NCBI RefSeq assembly: GCF_002355275.1 | Contig: NZ_CP023449.1 | Coordinates: 4,962,773 to 5,026,772, forward strand | Length of the DNA: 64,000 nt | DNA from: Rhizorhabdus dicambivorans | GTDB lineage: Bacteria > Pseudomonadota > Alphaproteobacteria > Sphingomonadales > Sphingomonadaceae | Direction: 5' to 3' | Shown here: positions 7,945 to 16,268 of the stretch, piece after piece | How positions within the stretch are numbered: position 1 is the stretch's first letter | How the letters are laid out: each line of letters begins with the position of its first letter | The notes under the pieces: generated by a model | What the model saw: only the letters and a program-made list of their open reading frames with translations | Told to the model about the DNA's origin: nothing | The model's database searches: none | Position numbers and translations under genes: made by a program

Positions 7945-8877
7945 TTGAGCGAGTTGGCGAAGGACAGCAGGGAACGGCAGGCGGGTGCCCGGGTGGAGCG
8001 GTACGGCCTGGCCGATATGAAACCGCTGGCGCTTGCCCTGCGCCGACACTGGCTGCTCGCGATCGGCGCCGCCGCGCTGATCGGCCCCACCCTCTACGGC
8101 GTCGCCAGCCAGAGCTGGATCACCGAGCAGGGCGCGCACGGCCCGATCGTCCTGGCGACCGCCCTATGGCTGTTCTGGCGCCGCTGGAGCGAGGTGCGGG
8201 CGCTGGCCCGGCCGGGCGACACCCGGATCGCGCTGGCCGCCTTCCTGATCGTCGCGCCCATCTACATCGTGGCGCGCATCATCAACATCATCGAGGTCGA
8301 GGGCTTCATGATGTACGGCCTGCTGCTGGTCACCGCCTATTGGCTGATCGGCTGGCCCCCGCTGCGCGCGATGTGGTTCCCGATCGTCTACATGCTGTTC
8401 ATCTTCCCGCCGCCCGACACGGTGGTCGCGATGGTCACCCAGCCGCTCAAGATCGGCATATCACAGGCGGCGATCGATCTGCTCTATGGCCTGGGCTATC
8501 CGATCGCGGGATCGGGCGTGATGATCGTCATCGGCCAGTATCAGCTGCTGATCGCGGCGGCCTGCGCAGGGCTCAACTCGCTGATCAGCCTGTCGGCGAT
8601 CGGGCTGTTCTACATCTACATCCGCCACAATGCGAACTGGCGCTATGCACTGCTGCTGATGCTGGCGATCGTGCCGGTCGCGATCCTCGCCAATTTCACG
8701 CGCGTCCTCGCGCTGATCCTGATCACCCATTATCTGGGCGACGAGGCGGCCCAGGGCTTCCTCCACGGCTTTTCGGGCATGACGATGTTCCTCTTCTCGG
8801 TGCTCGGCATCTTCGCCGTGGATGCGGCGGCCTCGCCGCTGCGGCACCGGCTGGCGCGCAGGAGCAACCCGGCATGA
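7945..8877 (+). CDS. xrtV: Exosortase, probably the XrtV type
   Basis: An integral membrane protein of about 310 residues with roughly eight hydrophobic spans. The exosortase/archaeosortase catalytic triad is visible: Cys207 in AAACAGLNS, Arg253 in NFTRVLAL and His274 in GFLHGFSG (numbered from the TTG at 7945). It cleaves and transfers proteins carrying PEP-CTERM-type C-termini in the inner membrane. The V type is inferred from the neighbouring PEPxxWA substrate and small accessory membrane protein. The start is uncertain: TTG at 7945 gives the longest frame, while ATG at 8017 (MKPLALAL) just before the first span is equally plausible. Its end overlaps epsI by 4 bp (ATGA). Confidence 0.88.
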   Translation: MSELAKDSRERQAGARVERYGLADMKPLALALRRHWLLAIGAAALIGPTLYGVASQSWITEQGAHGPIVLATALWLFWRRWSEVRALARPGDTRIALAAFLIVAPIYIVARIINIIEVEGFMMYGLLLVTAYWLIGWPPLRAMWFPIVYMLFIFPPPDTVVAMVTQPLKIGISQAAIDLLYGLGYPIAGSGVMIVIGQYQLLIAAACAGLNSLISLSAIGLFYIYIRHNANWRYALLLMLAIVPVAILANFTRVLALILITHYLGDEAAQGFLHGFSGMTMFLFSVLGIFAVDAAASPLRHRLARRSNPA

Positions 8878-9596
8878 GCGACGAGCAAAAGGGCATGCCG
8901 CTGATCACGCGCCGCTCGATGATCGCCGGCGGCCTGCTGCTCGGCGCGGCGGGCATCGCCAATTCGCGGCGTCCGGACGAGCCTTTCAAGATGCTGCCGG
9001 AGGCGGAGCCCCGCCTCAACCCGCTCTTCCCCTGGAAGATCGCCGACTGGGAATATCAGACCAGCAGCGGGCTGGTGCTGCCGCCGCCTGACCAGCTCAG
9101 CGATCGGCTCTACAACGCCATCATCACCCGCTACTACGCCTCGCCCACCAACCTGCCGGTGATGATGCTGGTGGCCTATAATGGCGTGCAGGACGGGATG
9201 CTGCAGGTTCATCGACCCGAGGTCTGCTACCCGGCGGCGGGCTATCAGATCGAGCATGACCGCTTCATCCCGCTCGATGCCGGCGGCGGGGTGGAGGTGC
9301 CAGGCCATTATCTGGCGGCGCGCAGCACCAGCCGGCACGAGCAGATGATCTACTGGACCCGGATCGGCAATGACTTTCCCGTGCGCTGGTGGCAGCAGCA
9401 CTGGTCGGTGGCGAAGGAGAATCTGAAGGGGCGGGTGCCCGACGGCGTGCTGATCCGCTTCTCCACCGCCGCCCCCGACGACGAGACCGCGATCCGGACC
9501 CTGCGGCGCTTCATCGGCCCGCTGTTCCGGCAGCTCTCGCCCAAGGCGCGGCGATTGCTGTTCGGCGAGGCGGGCGCGCCGGCCCCCAGAGGCTGA
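8874..9596 (+). CDS. epsI: EpsI family protein, exosortase-associated
   Basis: A 240-residue protein with a twin-arginine-like N-terminus (TRRSMIAGG followed by a hydrophobic run). The EpsI-domain signature VHRPEVCYPAAGYQI holds the conserved His and Cys. EpsI domains occur next to, or fused to, exosortases in exopolysaccharide loci; their exact reaction is not established. It overlaps the exosortase by 4 bp and is surely translationally coupled to it. It converges with the small accessory gene 2 bp downstream. Confidence 0.88.
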   Translation: MSDEQKGMPLITRRSMIAGGLLLGAAGIANSRRPDEPFKMLPEAEPRLNPLFPWKIADWEYQTSSGLVLPPPDQLSDRLYNAIITRYYASPTNLPVMMLVAYNGVQDGMLQVHRPEVCYPAAGYQIEHDRFIPLDAGGGVEVPGHYLAARSTSRHEQMIYWTRIGNDFPVRWWQQHWSVAKENLKGRVPDGVLIRFSTAAPDDETAIRTLRRFIGPLFRQLSPKARRLLFGEAGAPAPRG

Positions 9597-9598
9597 GC

Positions 9599-9868
9599 TT
9601 ACCGAGGCGGTTTGTCGAGCGGCCGCAGCACGATGTGGACGAAGGCGAGGGTCGCGGCGATGATCGCGATCGCGATCAGATGATAGACCAGACCGCCCCC
9701 GGCCACCGCCTCATTGCCGAAATAATTGGCCACCGCGCACCCGCCCGAGGCGAGAAGATAATGCAGCATCGAATCGCCCGGCGGTCGATAGCCGGCCGAC
9801 CGCTGCAGGAACAAAACGACCAAGCCGGCGAAGATCGCGACCGTGACCCAATCGTAAACTGTTTCCAA
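9599..9868 (-). CDS. Small membrane protein, probable XrtV sorting-system accessory protein
   Basis: An 89-residue protein with three predicted hydrophobic segments (about residues 6-22, 33-50 and 60-81) and a basic C-terminus RPLDKPPR. I choose the TTG at 9866-9868, giving (M)ETVYDWVTVAIFAGL. A strong ribosome-binding sequence GGAGGG sits 7 bases upstream, whereas the ATG 20 codons earlier has no comparable site and adds a polar stretch. From memory, exosortase V loci carry a small accessory protein with this kind of N-terminus; the sequence itself shows only the location and topology. It faces epsI tail-to-tail with a 2-bp gap. Confidence 0.65.
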   Translation of the reverse strand: METVYDWVTVAIFAGLVVLFLQRSAGYRPPGDSMLHYLLASGGCAVANYFGNEAVAGGGLVYHLIAIAIIAATLAFVHIVLRPLDKPPR

Positions 9869-9977
9869 ATCAATGCCCTCCGCCCCGAAATGGTGCCATA
9901 CAGGCTTGTCCCGAGTGCTGACAATCATGTAGCAGTTCGTAGCGGCATATGTCGCACAGGCGTCGGGGGAATGGGAA

Positions 9978-10832
9978 GTGAAGGTAAAGGCTGCACTTTT
10001 GGGCGGCGCGATCGCTGCTGCCGCCATGCTGGTAACGGGCTGCCACAAGGAACCCAAGGGCCAGATTCTCGCCATCGTCAACGGTGAGGAAATCTCGCTT
10101 CAGGAACTCAATGCAGAGCTTCAGGGCGCCCGCGTCCCCGACTCGGTCGACCGCGCGGTGCTGCGCAGGCAGGTCCTCCAGCGGCTGATCGATCGCAAGC
10201 TGATCGTTCAAAAGGCCCGCGAGCAGGGCCTGGACAAGACCCCCGAATTCATCACCCAGCAGCGGCGGATGGAGGAGAATCTCCTCGTCACCCTGCTCGG
10301 CCAGAAGATCGCGTCGCAGGTCCCGATGCCCGACGATCGCGACATCACCCAATATATCGCCGACAACCCCACCCAGTTCAGCGGGCGCGAACGGCTGCTG
10401 CTCGACCAGATACAGTTCGGGGCGCCCAAGGACGTCAAGCAGCTGCTGACCCTGCGCGACGCCCATAATCTGGAGGATCTCGCCGCGGGCGTGAAGCGGC
10501 TCGGCCTGCCGATGTCGCGCGGCAAGGGCGTGATCGATACCGGCCGGCTCGATCCGCAGCTGATCGACATGATCAACAAGCTGCCGCCGGGCGAGCCCTT
10601 CGTGCTGCCGTCGAACGGCCAATATGTCGCCAGCGTCATCGTCGGCCGCGATGCCACGCCGACGCCAACCCCGGTCGCCAAGGCCGCCGCCGCCGAGCTG
10701 GTCCGCCGCAAGGAGCTGGTGGCCGAAAGCAAGGCCCAGGTCGCCCGCGCCCGCTCGACCGCCGAGATCCAGTATCAGCCGGGCTATGAGCCGGACAAGT
10801 CGGCGATCAAGGCATCGCAGGCGAAGAAGTAG
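9978..10832 (+). CDS. EpsD-like peptidyl-prolyl cis-trans isomerase lipoprotein
   Basis: A 284-residue protein starting at GTG. It has a lipoprotein signal with lipobox LVTGC (Cys at about residue 21), then a SurA/PpiD-like N-terminal chaperone region (IVNGEEISLQELNAEL, RQVLQRLIDRKLIVQKA) and a degenerate parvulin-type region in the second half. It matches the EpsD family of exopolysaccharide loci, thought to help fold envelope export components in the periplasm. The C-terminus is Lys/Ala-rich. It lies beside the exosortase module; the gap to the divergent accessory gene is 109 bp. Confidence 0.82.
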   Translation: MKVKAALLGGAIAAAAMLVTGCHKEPKGQILAIVNGEEISLQELNAELQGARVPDSVDRAVLRRQVLQRLIDRKLIVQKAREQGLDKTPEFITQQRRMEENLLVTLLGQKIASQVPMPDDRDITQYIADNPTQFSGRERLLLDQIQFGAPKDVKQLLTLRDAHNLEDLAAGVKRLGLPMSRGKGVIDTGRLDPQLIDMINKLPPGEPFVLPSNGQYVASVIVGRDATPTPTPVAKAAAAELVRRKELVAESKAQVARARSTAEIQYQPGYEPDKSAIKASQAKK

Positions 10833-10845
10833 AAGCCGACGAGTT

Positions 10846-10938
10846 ACCCCAGCGCAGGCTGGGGTCCATGTCTGCCTTCGCCATAGGCGACACCGAGCCT
10901 GGAGTCAGACATGGATGCCAGCCTGCGCTGGCATGACG
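10846..10938. repeat. Dispersed palindromic repeat copy
   Basis: Runs from ACCCCAGCGCAGGCTGGGGT to GCCAGCCTGCGCTGGCATGACG, with paired CATGTCTG and CAGACATG inside, so nearly the whole unit folds on itself. It lies between the convergent epsD-like and sugar-transferase genes, a position where it could also end transcription from both sides. Confidence 0.7.
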
Positions 10939-10958
10939 GAGGGTTTTCCCCCTCTTCC

Positions 10959-12425
10959 TCAATACACATTCCTATCCCAGATCAGCCGCCACACCGTCTC
11001 CAGGATGATGCGCAGGTCGAGCAGCAGCGACCAGTTCTCGATATAGTACATGTCGTACTCGACCCGCCGCTTGGCGCGCTCGATCGTCGCGATCTCGCCG
11101 CGCAGGCCGCGGACCTGGGCAAGGCCGGTGATGCCGGGCTTGACCCGGTGGCGCGCCGCATAGCCGCGCACCGCCTCGAAATAATATTCGTCGCCGACCT
11201 TCATCTGCGTCGCGTGCGGGCGCGGCCCCACGATCGACATCTCGCCGGTCAGCACGTTGAACAGCTGGGGCAGCTCGTCGATCGACAGGCGACGGATGAT
11301 CCGGCCGAACGGGGTGACGCGCGGATCGTCGCGCGTCGTCCGCTCGGCGCCGCTCACATCCTGCCGGTCGACATACATGGAGCGGAATTTGAGCACGCTG
11401 ATCCGGACATTGTTGAAGCCGAACCGTTCCTGCCGGAACAGCACCGGCCCCCGGCTGGTGAGCTTGATGACCAGCGCGGTGAACAGCAGCAGCGGTGAGA
11501 GCAGCACCAGCCCGAGGATCGCCAGGGTGCGGTCCTCGATCGCCTTGAGCAGCCGGTTGAAGTCGCGCATCGGCCGCTGCCACAGCGCGAACAGCGGCAG
11601 CGATCCGATGAAGCGCATCGTATATTGCTGCGACAGGTCGAGCGCCTCGCGCGGCATCAGGCAGATGTCCACCGACACTTGCTGCAGCCGTTCGGTGATC
11701 TGGTCGAGCCGGCTCTGGCTGATCATCGGCAGCGCGATCACGACCATGTCGACATCGCCGCGCGCGATCCGCGCGACGAGGGCATCGAGCCCGCCGAGGA
11801 AGGGCACCTGCCAGGGCCGGTCACGCTCGATCCGGGTGGTGCGGTCGTCGGCGATGCCGACCACCGAGACATAGGGTAGCCGCTCCAGCTCCAGCAGCCG
11901 CAGCACCCGTTCCGAACTCGCCTGATCGGCGCCGTAGATGACGATGCGCTGGCCGATGAAACCGGCCTGGACGAGATACCAGACCAGCTTGCGGACGACG
12001 AACCGGCTGACGAACAGCAGGCTGGGCGTGATGGTGAGATAGCAGAGCGCGAGGCCGGTGGAGAAGGGCTTGGCGACGCCGAGCTGCCAGACCGTGGCAT
12101 AGACGAGCAGCGCGGCGAGCAGGAATTCGAAGGCCACCGACTGGTCGCTGTCGCCGCCGCGGCCCATCGGATGGGCATAGCTGTTGCGGGATAGGCGGAT
12201 CAGGAAGAAGTTGACCGAGATGATCACGGCGACGTTGACGTGCCGCTCGATGAAATATTGCGGGCCCAGGATCAGCTCATAGGCAACCGGCGCAAGCAGC
12301 GCGCCGAGCATCAGGCAGAACAGGTCTACGCCAACGATGATCGTCGCGATCACGTTGGAAGTGAAGCGATATTTGCGCGACCGGGGTTCGGCGGCCGCGA
12401 TCTGCCCCTCGACGATGTTCAGCAT
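10959..12425 (-). CDS. Undecaprenyl-phosphate sugar phosphotransferase (WcaJ/GumD type)
   Basis: A 488-residue polyisoprenyl-phosphate hexose-1-phosphate transferase that starts polysaccharide repeat-unit assembly on the inner membrane. The N-terminal half has four or five membrane segments, then a Rossmann-like part (RIVIYGADQASSERV). The C-terminal catalytic domain begins with a hydrophobic segment (LAILGLVLLSPLLLF) and contains FRQERFGFNN, KFRSMYVD, RRLSIDELPQLFNVL, SIVGPRPHA and KPGITGLAQVRG. The start is the ATG opening MLNIVEGQ; upstream in-frame codons overlap the TPR gene and are not family-like. It overlaps the end of that gene by 7 bp. Confidence 0.9.
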   Translation of the reverse strand: MLNIVEGQIAAAEPRSRKYRFTSNVIATIIVGVDLFCLMLGALLAPVAYELILGPQYFIERHVNVAVIISVNFFLIRLSRNSYAHPMGRGGDSDQSVAFEFLLAALLVYATVWQLGVAKPFSTGLALCYLTITPSLLFVSRFVVRKLVWYLVQAGFIGQRIVIYGADQASSERVLRLLELERLPYVSVVGIADDRTTRIERDRPWQVPFLGGLDALVARIARGDVDMVVIALPMISQSRLDQITERLQQVSVDICLMPREALDLSQQYTMRFIGSLPLFALWQRPMRDFNRLLKAIEDRTLAILGLVLLSPLLLFTALVIKLTSRGPVLFRQERFGFNNVRISVLKFRSMYVDRQDVSGAERTTRDDPRVTPFGRIIRRLSIDELPQLFNVLTGEMSIVGPRPHATQMKVGDEYYFEAVRGYAARHRVKPGITGLAQVRGLRGEIATIERAKRRVEYDMYYIENWSLLLDLRIILETVWRLIWDRNVY

Positions 12426-14077
12426 CCCGCCCCCGTGGTGCCACAGGAAGGCCTGGCTTGCCCAGCCGCCCCGCGTTCCTTCTCCTCGCCCTCCCGCTTC
12501 GCCACTGCGGCGGCGACGGCCGCGGCGAAGCCGGGCGAGTGCGCCTCGATCCGGCGGCGCAGCTTCATGCTGCCGGCCACCTGGTCCAGCGCCTGCAGCG
12601 TCTCGACCAGGCACGTCTTGTCGTCGGCGGCCAGGCACAGCTCGGCCCGCACCTTCCAGCCGGCCAGCATGCGGGGATTGGAGCGGGTGAAGCGCTTGGC
12701 CACCTCGCGCGCCATCGGTTCGCGCTGGGTGTCGCGCAGATAGGCGACATAGGCGGTCAGCATCGGCCCGCTGTCGGGAACCTCGTTGAGCGCACGGGCG
12801 AAGGAGGCATCGGCGAGCACACGCTCCTTGCGGCGGACATAGATGTCGGCCAGCGCCACCCGCGCCTCGGCCAGCGCCGGATTGTCGCGCACCAGCGCCT
12901 GCGCGTCGCGCAACGCACTGGCAAGGTCCCCGGTCGCGATCGCCACCTGCACCTGCATCAGCAGCGCGCGGGGGTTGGCGGGGTCGAATTTCAGGACGCG
13001 GTCGACCAGCGCCTGTGCCTCGCCGCCGCGGCCGAGGCCCGCGAGGGCACCGGCATAGAGCACGTCGGCCTCGACCTTCGCCGCGGTGACGTCGCCCGTG
13101 TCGATCAACGGGCGCAGCAGCGCCTCGGCTTCGGCATGGCGTTTCTGGTCGAGCAGGAGGTGGCCGAGCGCGATCTTCATCTGCTTGTCGCCGCTGGTCG
13201 TAACGAAGCGCCGCAGCCCGTCGACATCCACCCGGTCGCTACCCACCTCGGTCCACAGGTCGACGATCTTCTGCTCGATCGCGGGGTCGTGGCGGTGGCG
13301 CCGGGCGAGGCGCGCCAGCATGCCCAGCGCGCGATCGGGACGGCCGCGTTCATAGAGCAGCTTGGCATATTCCAGGCGCAGCTCGGCATTGCCGGGCTGG
13401 AGGGTGAAGAGCCGGGCGAAGGTGCGCGCGACGCGCGGGAAGTCCTCGCGGCTGTTGTAGAGGTCGAGCAGCGCCATGAGCTTGGCAACCGACTCCCCGT
13501 CCTTCGCGATCGACTCCTCGAGCAGCGCCATGGCGGGAGCGCGCTCTCCGCTCATGTTCATCACCCGGGCGAGCAGGATCTTGGCGCCTTCGTTGCCGGG
13601 ATCGATCGCCAGCATCTGCTCGGCTATCCCGCGCGCGCCGGGCACATCGCGCCGGCTGGCGGCGACCGCGCCCTTGACCAGCAGCATGCGCAGCGAGCGG
13701 GGCTGCTTCTTCAATATCTTGTCGGCAAGCCGGTCGGCATCCTCGAACGAGCCGGCCTGATAGGACAGCTCGGCCATGGTCTGGGTGGCCTCCTCATTGT
13801 CCGGGTCTATCTCGACGACGCGGGCATAGGCCTGGTAGGCCTCCAGATAATGGCCGTCGGCCAGTTCGATCCGGGCGAGCTTAGCCCAATATTCGGGAAC
13901 GTCGTCCTGCGCGCCGATCGCGCGCTTGATCTCGACCCGCGCCGAATAGAGATCGCGATGGCCATAATAGAGGTCGGAGCGGACCGCCGCCTTCTCCGCC
14001 TTCTGCTCGGGCGAACCGCAGGCGGCGAGCGCGAGCAACGCCGCTGCCGCCACCCTGCGTGCCACCACCGAAGCCAT
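12419..14077 (-). CDS. TPR-repeat lipoprotein of the polysaccharide/exosortase locus
   Basis: A 552-residue protein with a lipoprotein signal (LLALAACG, Cys near residue 21) and then TPR repeats over almost its full length (for example YLEAYQAYARVVEIDPDNEEA and ALRDAQALVRDNPALAEARVALADIY). It resembles the PrsT/BcsC-like TPR lipoproteins in exosortase-associated EPS clusters, which are presumed to be periplasmic scaffolds for polymerisation or export. It is shorter than the roughly 900-residue versions I recall. The frame stays open far upstream, but the lipoprotein signal fixes the start at 14077. It is followed, with a 7-bp overlap, by the sugar transferase. Confidence 0.82.
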   Translation of the reverse strand: MASVVARRVAAAALLALAACGSPEQKAEKAAVRSDLYYGHRDLYSARVEIKRAIGAQDDVPEYWAKLARIELADGHYLEAYQAYARVVEIDPDNEEATQTMAELSYQAGSFEDADRLADKILKKQPRSLRMLLVKGAVAASRRDVPGARGIAEQMLAIDPGNEGAKILLARVMNMSGERAPAMALLEESIAKDGESVAKLMALLDLYNSREDFPRVARTFARLFTLQPGNAELRLEYAKLLYERGRPDRALGMLARLARRHRHDPAIEQKIVDLWTEVGSDRVDVDGLRRFVTTSGDKQMKIALGHLLLDQKRHAEAEALLRPLIDTGDVTAAKVEADVLYAGALAGLGRGGEAQALVDRVLKFDPANPRALLMQVQVAIATGDLASALRDAQALVRDNPALAEARVALADIYVRRKERVLADASFARALNEVPDSGPMLTAYVAYLRDTQREPMAREVAKRFTRSNPRMLAGWKVRAELCLAADDKTCLVETLQALDQVAGSMKLRRRIEAHSPGFAAAVAAAVAKREGEEKERGAAGQARPSCGTTGAGC

Positions 14078-14151
14078 CACTTGCCAGCCGCCCCTTTCCG
14101 CTCGATTACAGCCATGTGCGCGAACGCAGGCAATAGGGCAAAGCGTAAACA

Positions 14152-15156
14152 ATGTGCCGGACCGATGTCGCAGTGGTGGTGATCGGCCGCAACGAGGGGG
14201 CCCGGCTGGAGCGCAGTCTTGCGTCGGCGCGCGGATATCGCACCATCTATGTCGATTCCGGCTCGACCGATGGCAGCCCCGAACGCGCCCGCGCGGCCGG
14301 GGTCGAGCTGATCGAGCTGGAGGAACTGGACGGCTATTCGGCGGCACGGGGGCGCAACGCCGGGATAGACCGGGCGTTGGACGATCCGGACATCGGCTTT
14401 GTCCAGGTGCTCGATGGGGATTGCGCGCTCGATCCCGGCTGGATCGCGGCGGGGGTGGCGGCGCTCGACGCCCATCCTGGGGTAGGCGGCGTGTTCGGCA
14501 GGCTGCGCGAGCAGGATCCCGACCTCTCCATCTATGCCTGGATGTGCGACGTGGAATGGGCGACGACGCCGGGCCCGGCCGAATTCTTCGGCGGCGACGT
14601 GCTGTTTCGCGCCCAGGCCCTGCGCGACACCGGCCGTTACCGCGCCGGGATGATCGCCGGCGAGGATCCGGACTTCGCGATCCGGATGCGGACGGCCGGC
14701 TGGCACCTGCTCTGCCTGGCCCAGACGATGGCGATCCATGATTCGTCGATGGCCCGTTTCGGCCAATGGTGGCGGCGGACGGTGCGCGCGGGCCATGCCT
14801 TTGCCGAACTGGTCGATCTCCATCCCGGCTCGCCCTTTCACCACTTCGCCCGCAACGAGCTGCGCATATTGTTCTGGGCCGGCGCCGTGCCGGTGGCCGC
14901 CGTGGCCGGGCTGTCGCTGGGTGTGATCGCCGACCGGCGCTGGACGCTGCTCGCGCTGGCGGCACTGCTCCTCCTCGCCTTCCAGATCGCGCGGGTCGCG
15001 CTGCGCGAGATGCGGCATCACCCCCCGCGCCGGGCCTGGGCGCACAGCCTGTTCCTGGCGATCGGAAAATATGCCGAGATGATCGGCCTGCTGCGCTATC
15101 ATCGCGACCGGCGCCTCGGGCGAAAGGCCCGGCTGATCGAGTATAAGGCGCGATGA
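14152..15156 (+). CDS. Glycosyltransferase family 2 protein
   Basis: A 334-residue GT-A fold enzyme. The nucleotide-sugar-binding start VAVVVIGRNEGARLERSL is at residues 6-23, the IYVDSGSTDGS strand follows, and the metal-binding acidic motif is VQVLDGDCALD. The C-terminal third is hydrophobic (AVPVAAVAGLSLGVIAD, LLALAALLLLAFQ), so it is probably anchored in the inner membrane and adds a sugar to a lipid-linked repeat unit. Donor and acceptor cannot be predicted. It is divergent from the TPR lipoprotein with a 74-bp gap. Its last 4 bp overlap the next glycosyltransferase (ATGA). Confidence 0.85.
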   Translation: MCRTDVAVVVIGRNEGARLERSLASARGYRTIYVDSGSTDGSPERARAAGVELIELEELDGYSAARGRNAGIDRALDDPDIGFVQVLDGDCALDPGWIAAGVAALDAHPGVGGVFGRLREQDPDLSIYAWMCDVEWATTPGPAEFFGGDVLFRAQALRDTGRYRAGMIAGEDPDFAIRMRTAGWHLLCLAQTMAIHDSSMARFGQWWRRTVRAGHAFAELVDLHPGSPFHHFARNELRILFWAGAVPVAAVAGLSLGVIADRRWTLLALAALLLLAFQIARVALREMRHHPPRRAWAHSLFLAIGKYAEMIGLLRYHRDRRLGRKARLIEYKAR

Positions 15157-16268
15157 TCGAGGCCGCCGCCTGGGTGCTGCTGCTGCTCGCGGCATGGCCG
15201 GCGCTGGTGCTGGCGGTCGAGCTGGCGGCCGCCCAGCTGCCGGCGCGGCGGATCGCGGCGGCCGGCCAGCCGCGCATCACCATCCTCATCCCTGCCCATG
15301 ACGAGGCGGCGGGGATTGCCGGCACCATCGCCGCGCTCAGGGGGCCCGAAGGCAGCAGGCTGCTGGTGGTCGCCGACAATTGCGGCGACGGCACCGCCGC
15401 CCTGGCGCGCGAAGCGGGTGCGGAGACGATCGAGCGGCACGACCCCGGCCGGCGCGGCAAGGGCCATGCACTGGCCTTCGGACGCGATCATCTCGCCGCC
15501 GATCCGCCCGACGTCGTGATCGTCCTAGACGCCGACTGTGCGATCGAAGGCGACAGCATTCCCCGCCTCGCCGCCGCCGCCTGGACGCTCGGGCGGCCGG
15601 TCCAGTCCGTCTATCTGATGCGCCCCCGGCCCGGGCATGGGGCGATGGTGGGACTGTCGGGCTTTGCCTTCCTGCTGCGCAACCTCGTTCGCCAGCGGGG
15701 GCTGGCGCGGCTCGGCGCGCCGGTGCTGCTGACCGGATCAGGCATGGCCTTCCCATGGGCCGCCTTCGTGGCCGCGCCGCTCGACAGCGACGACCTTACC
15801 GAGGATCTCGGCATTGGCATTGCGCTCACCCGCGCCGGCCTGCCGCCGGCCTTCCTGCCCGACGTCACGACATGGTCCGATCCGGCCCGGCGAGTGGCGA
15901 CGCTGGCGCAGAGATCGCGCTGGGAACAGGGTTTCCTGCGCACCGCCCTGCGTCAGGCGCTGCCGCTGCTCGGCAAGGGAAGCTGGCTCGGCCTCCACCT
16001 GATGGTGCCGCCGCTCGCGCTGCTGGCCCTGATCGAACTGGCGGCGCTGCTGCTGCTTTTCGCCGCGCCTTTGCCCTTCGCGATCCTTGCCGCGATCCTC
16101 GGCCTGCTCGCGAGCCTGTTGCTGCTGAGCTGGTTCCGCTTCGGGCGGGCGCAGATCTCCGCCGGGCGGCTGCTGCTGATCCCCTTCTACATCATCTGGA
16201 AACTGCCGCTCTATGGGGCCGCACTGCTTCGCCCCGAAAGGCGCTGGGTGCGGACCGAGCGGGATTAG
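15153..16268 (+). CDS. Glycosyltransferase, family 2 / cellulose-synthase-like, membrane-bound
   Basis: A 371-residue enzyme with an N-terminal membrane segment, then a GT-A domain: ITILIPAHDEAAGIAG, VIVLDADCAIEGD (D-x-D), GSGMAFPW, EDLGIGIAL and SRWEQGFLR, a QxxRW-like motif shared with processive synthases. Two or three C-terminal membrane spans follow (LALLALIELAALLLLF and others). It probably acts on the cytoplasmic face of the inner membrane in surface polysaccharide assembly. Its TAG stop (16266-16268) overlaps the stop of the convergent flippase gene by 4 bp. Confidence 0.83.
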   Translation: MIEAAAWVLLLLAAWPALVLAVELAAAQLPARRIAAAGQPRITILIPAHDEAAGIAGTIAALRGPEGSRLLVVADNCGDGTAALAREAGAETIERHDPGRRGKGHALAFGRDHLAADPPDVVIVLDADCAIEGDSIPRLAAAAWTLGRPVQSVYLMRPRPGHGAMVGLSGFAFLLRNLVRQRGLARLGAPVLLTGSGMAFPWAAFVAAPLDSDDLTEDLGIGIALTRAGLPPAFLPDVTTWSDPARRVATLAQRSRWEQGFLRTALRQALPLLGKGSWLGLHLMVPPLALLALIELAALLLLFAAPLPFAILAAILGLLASLLLLSWFRFGRAQISAGRLLLIPFYIIWKLPLYGAALLRPERRWVRTERD

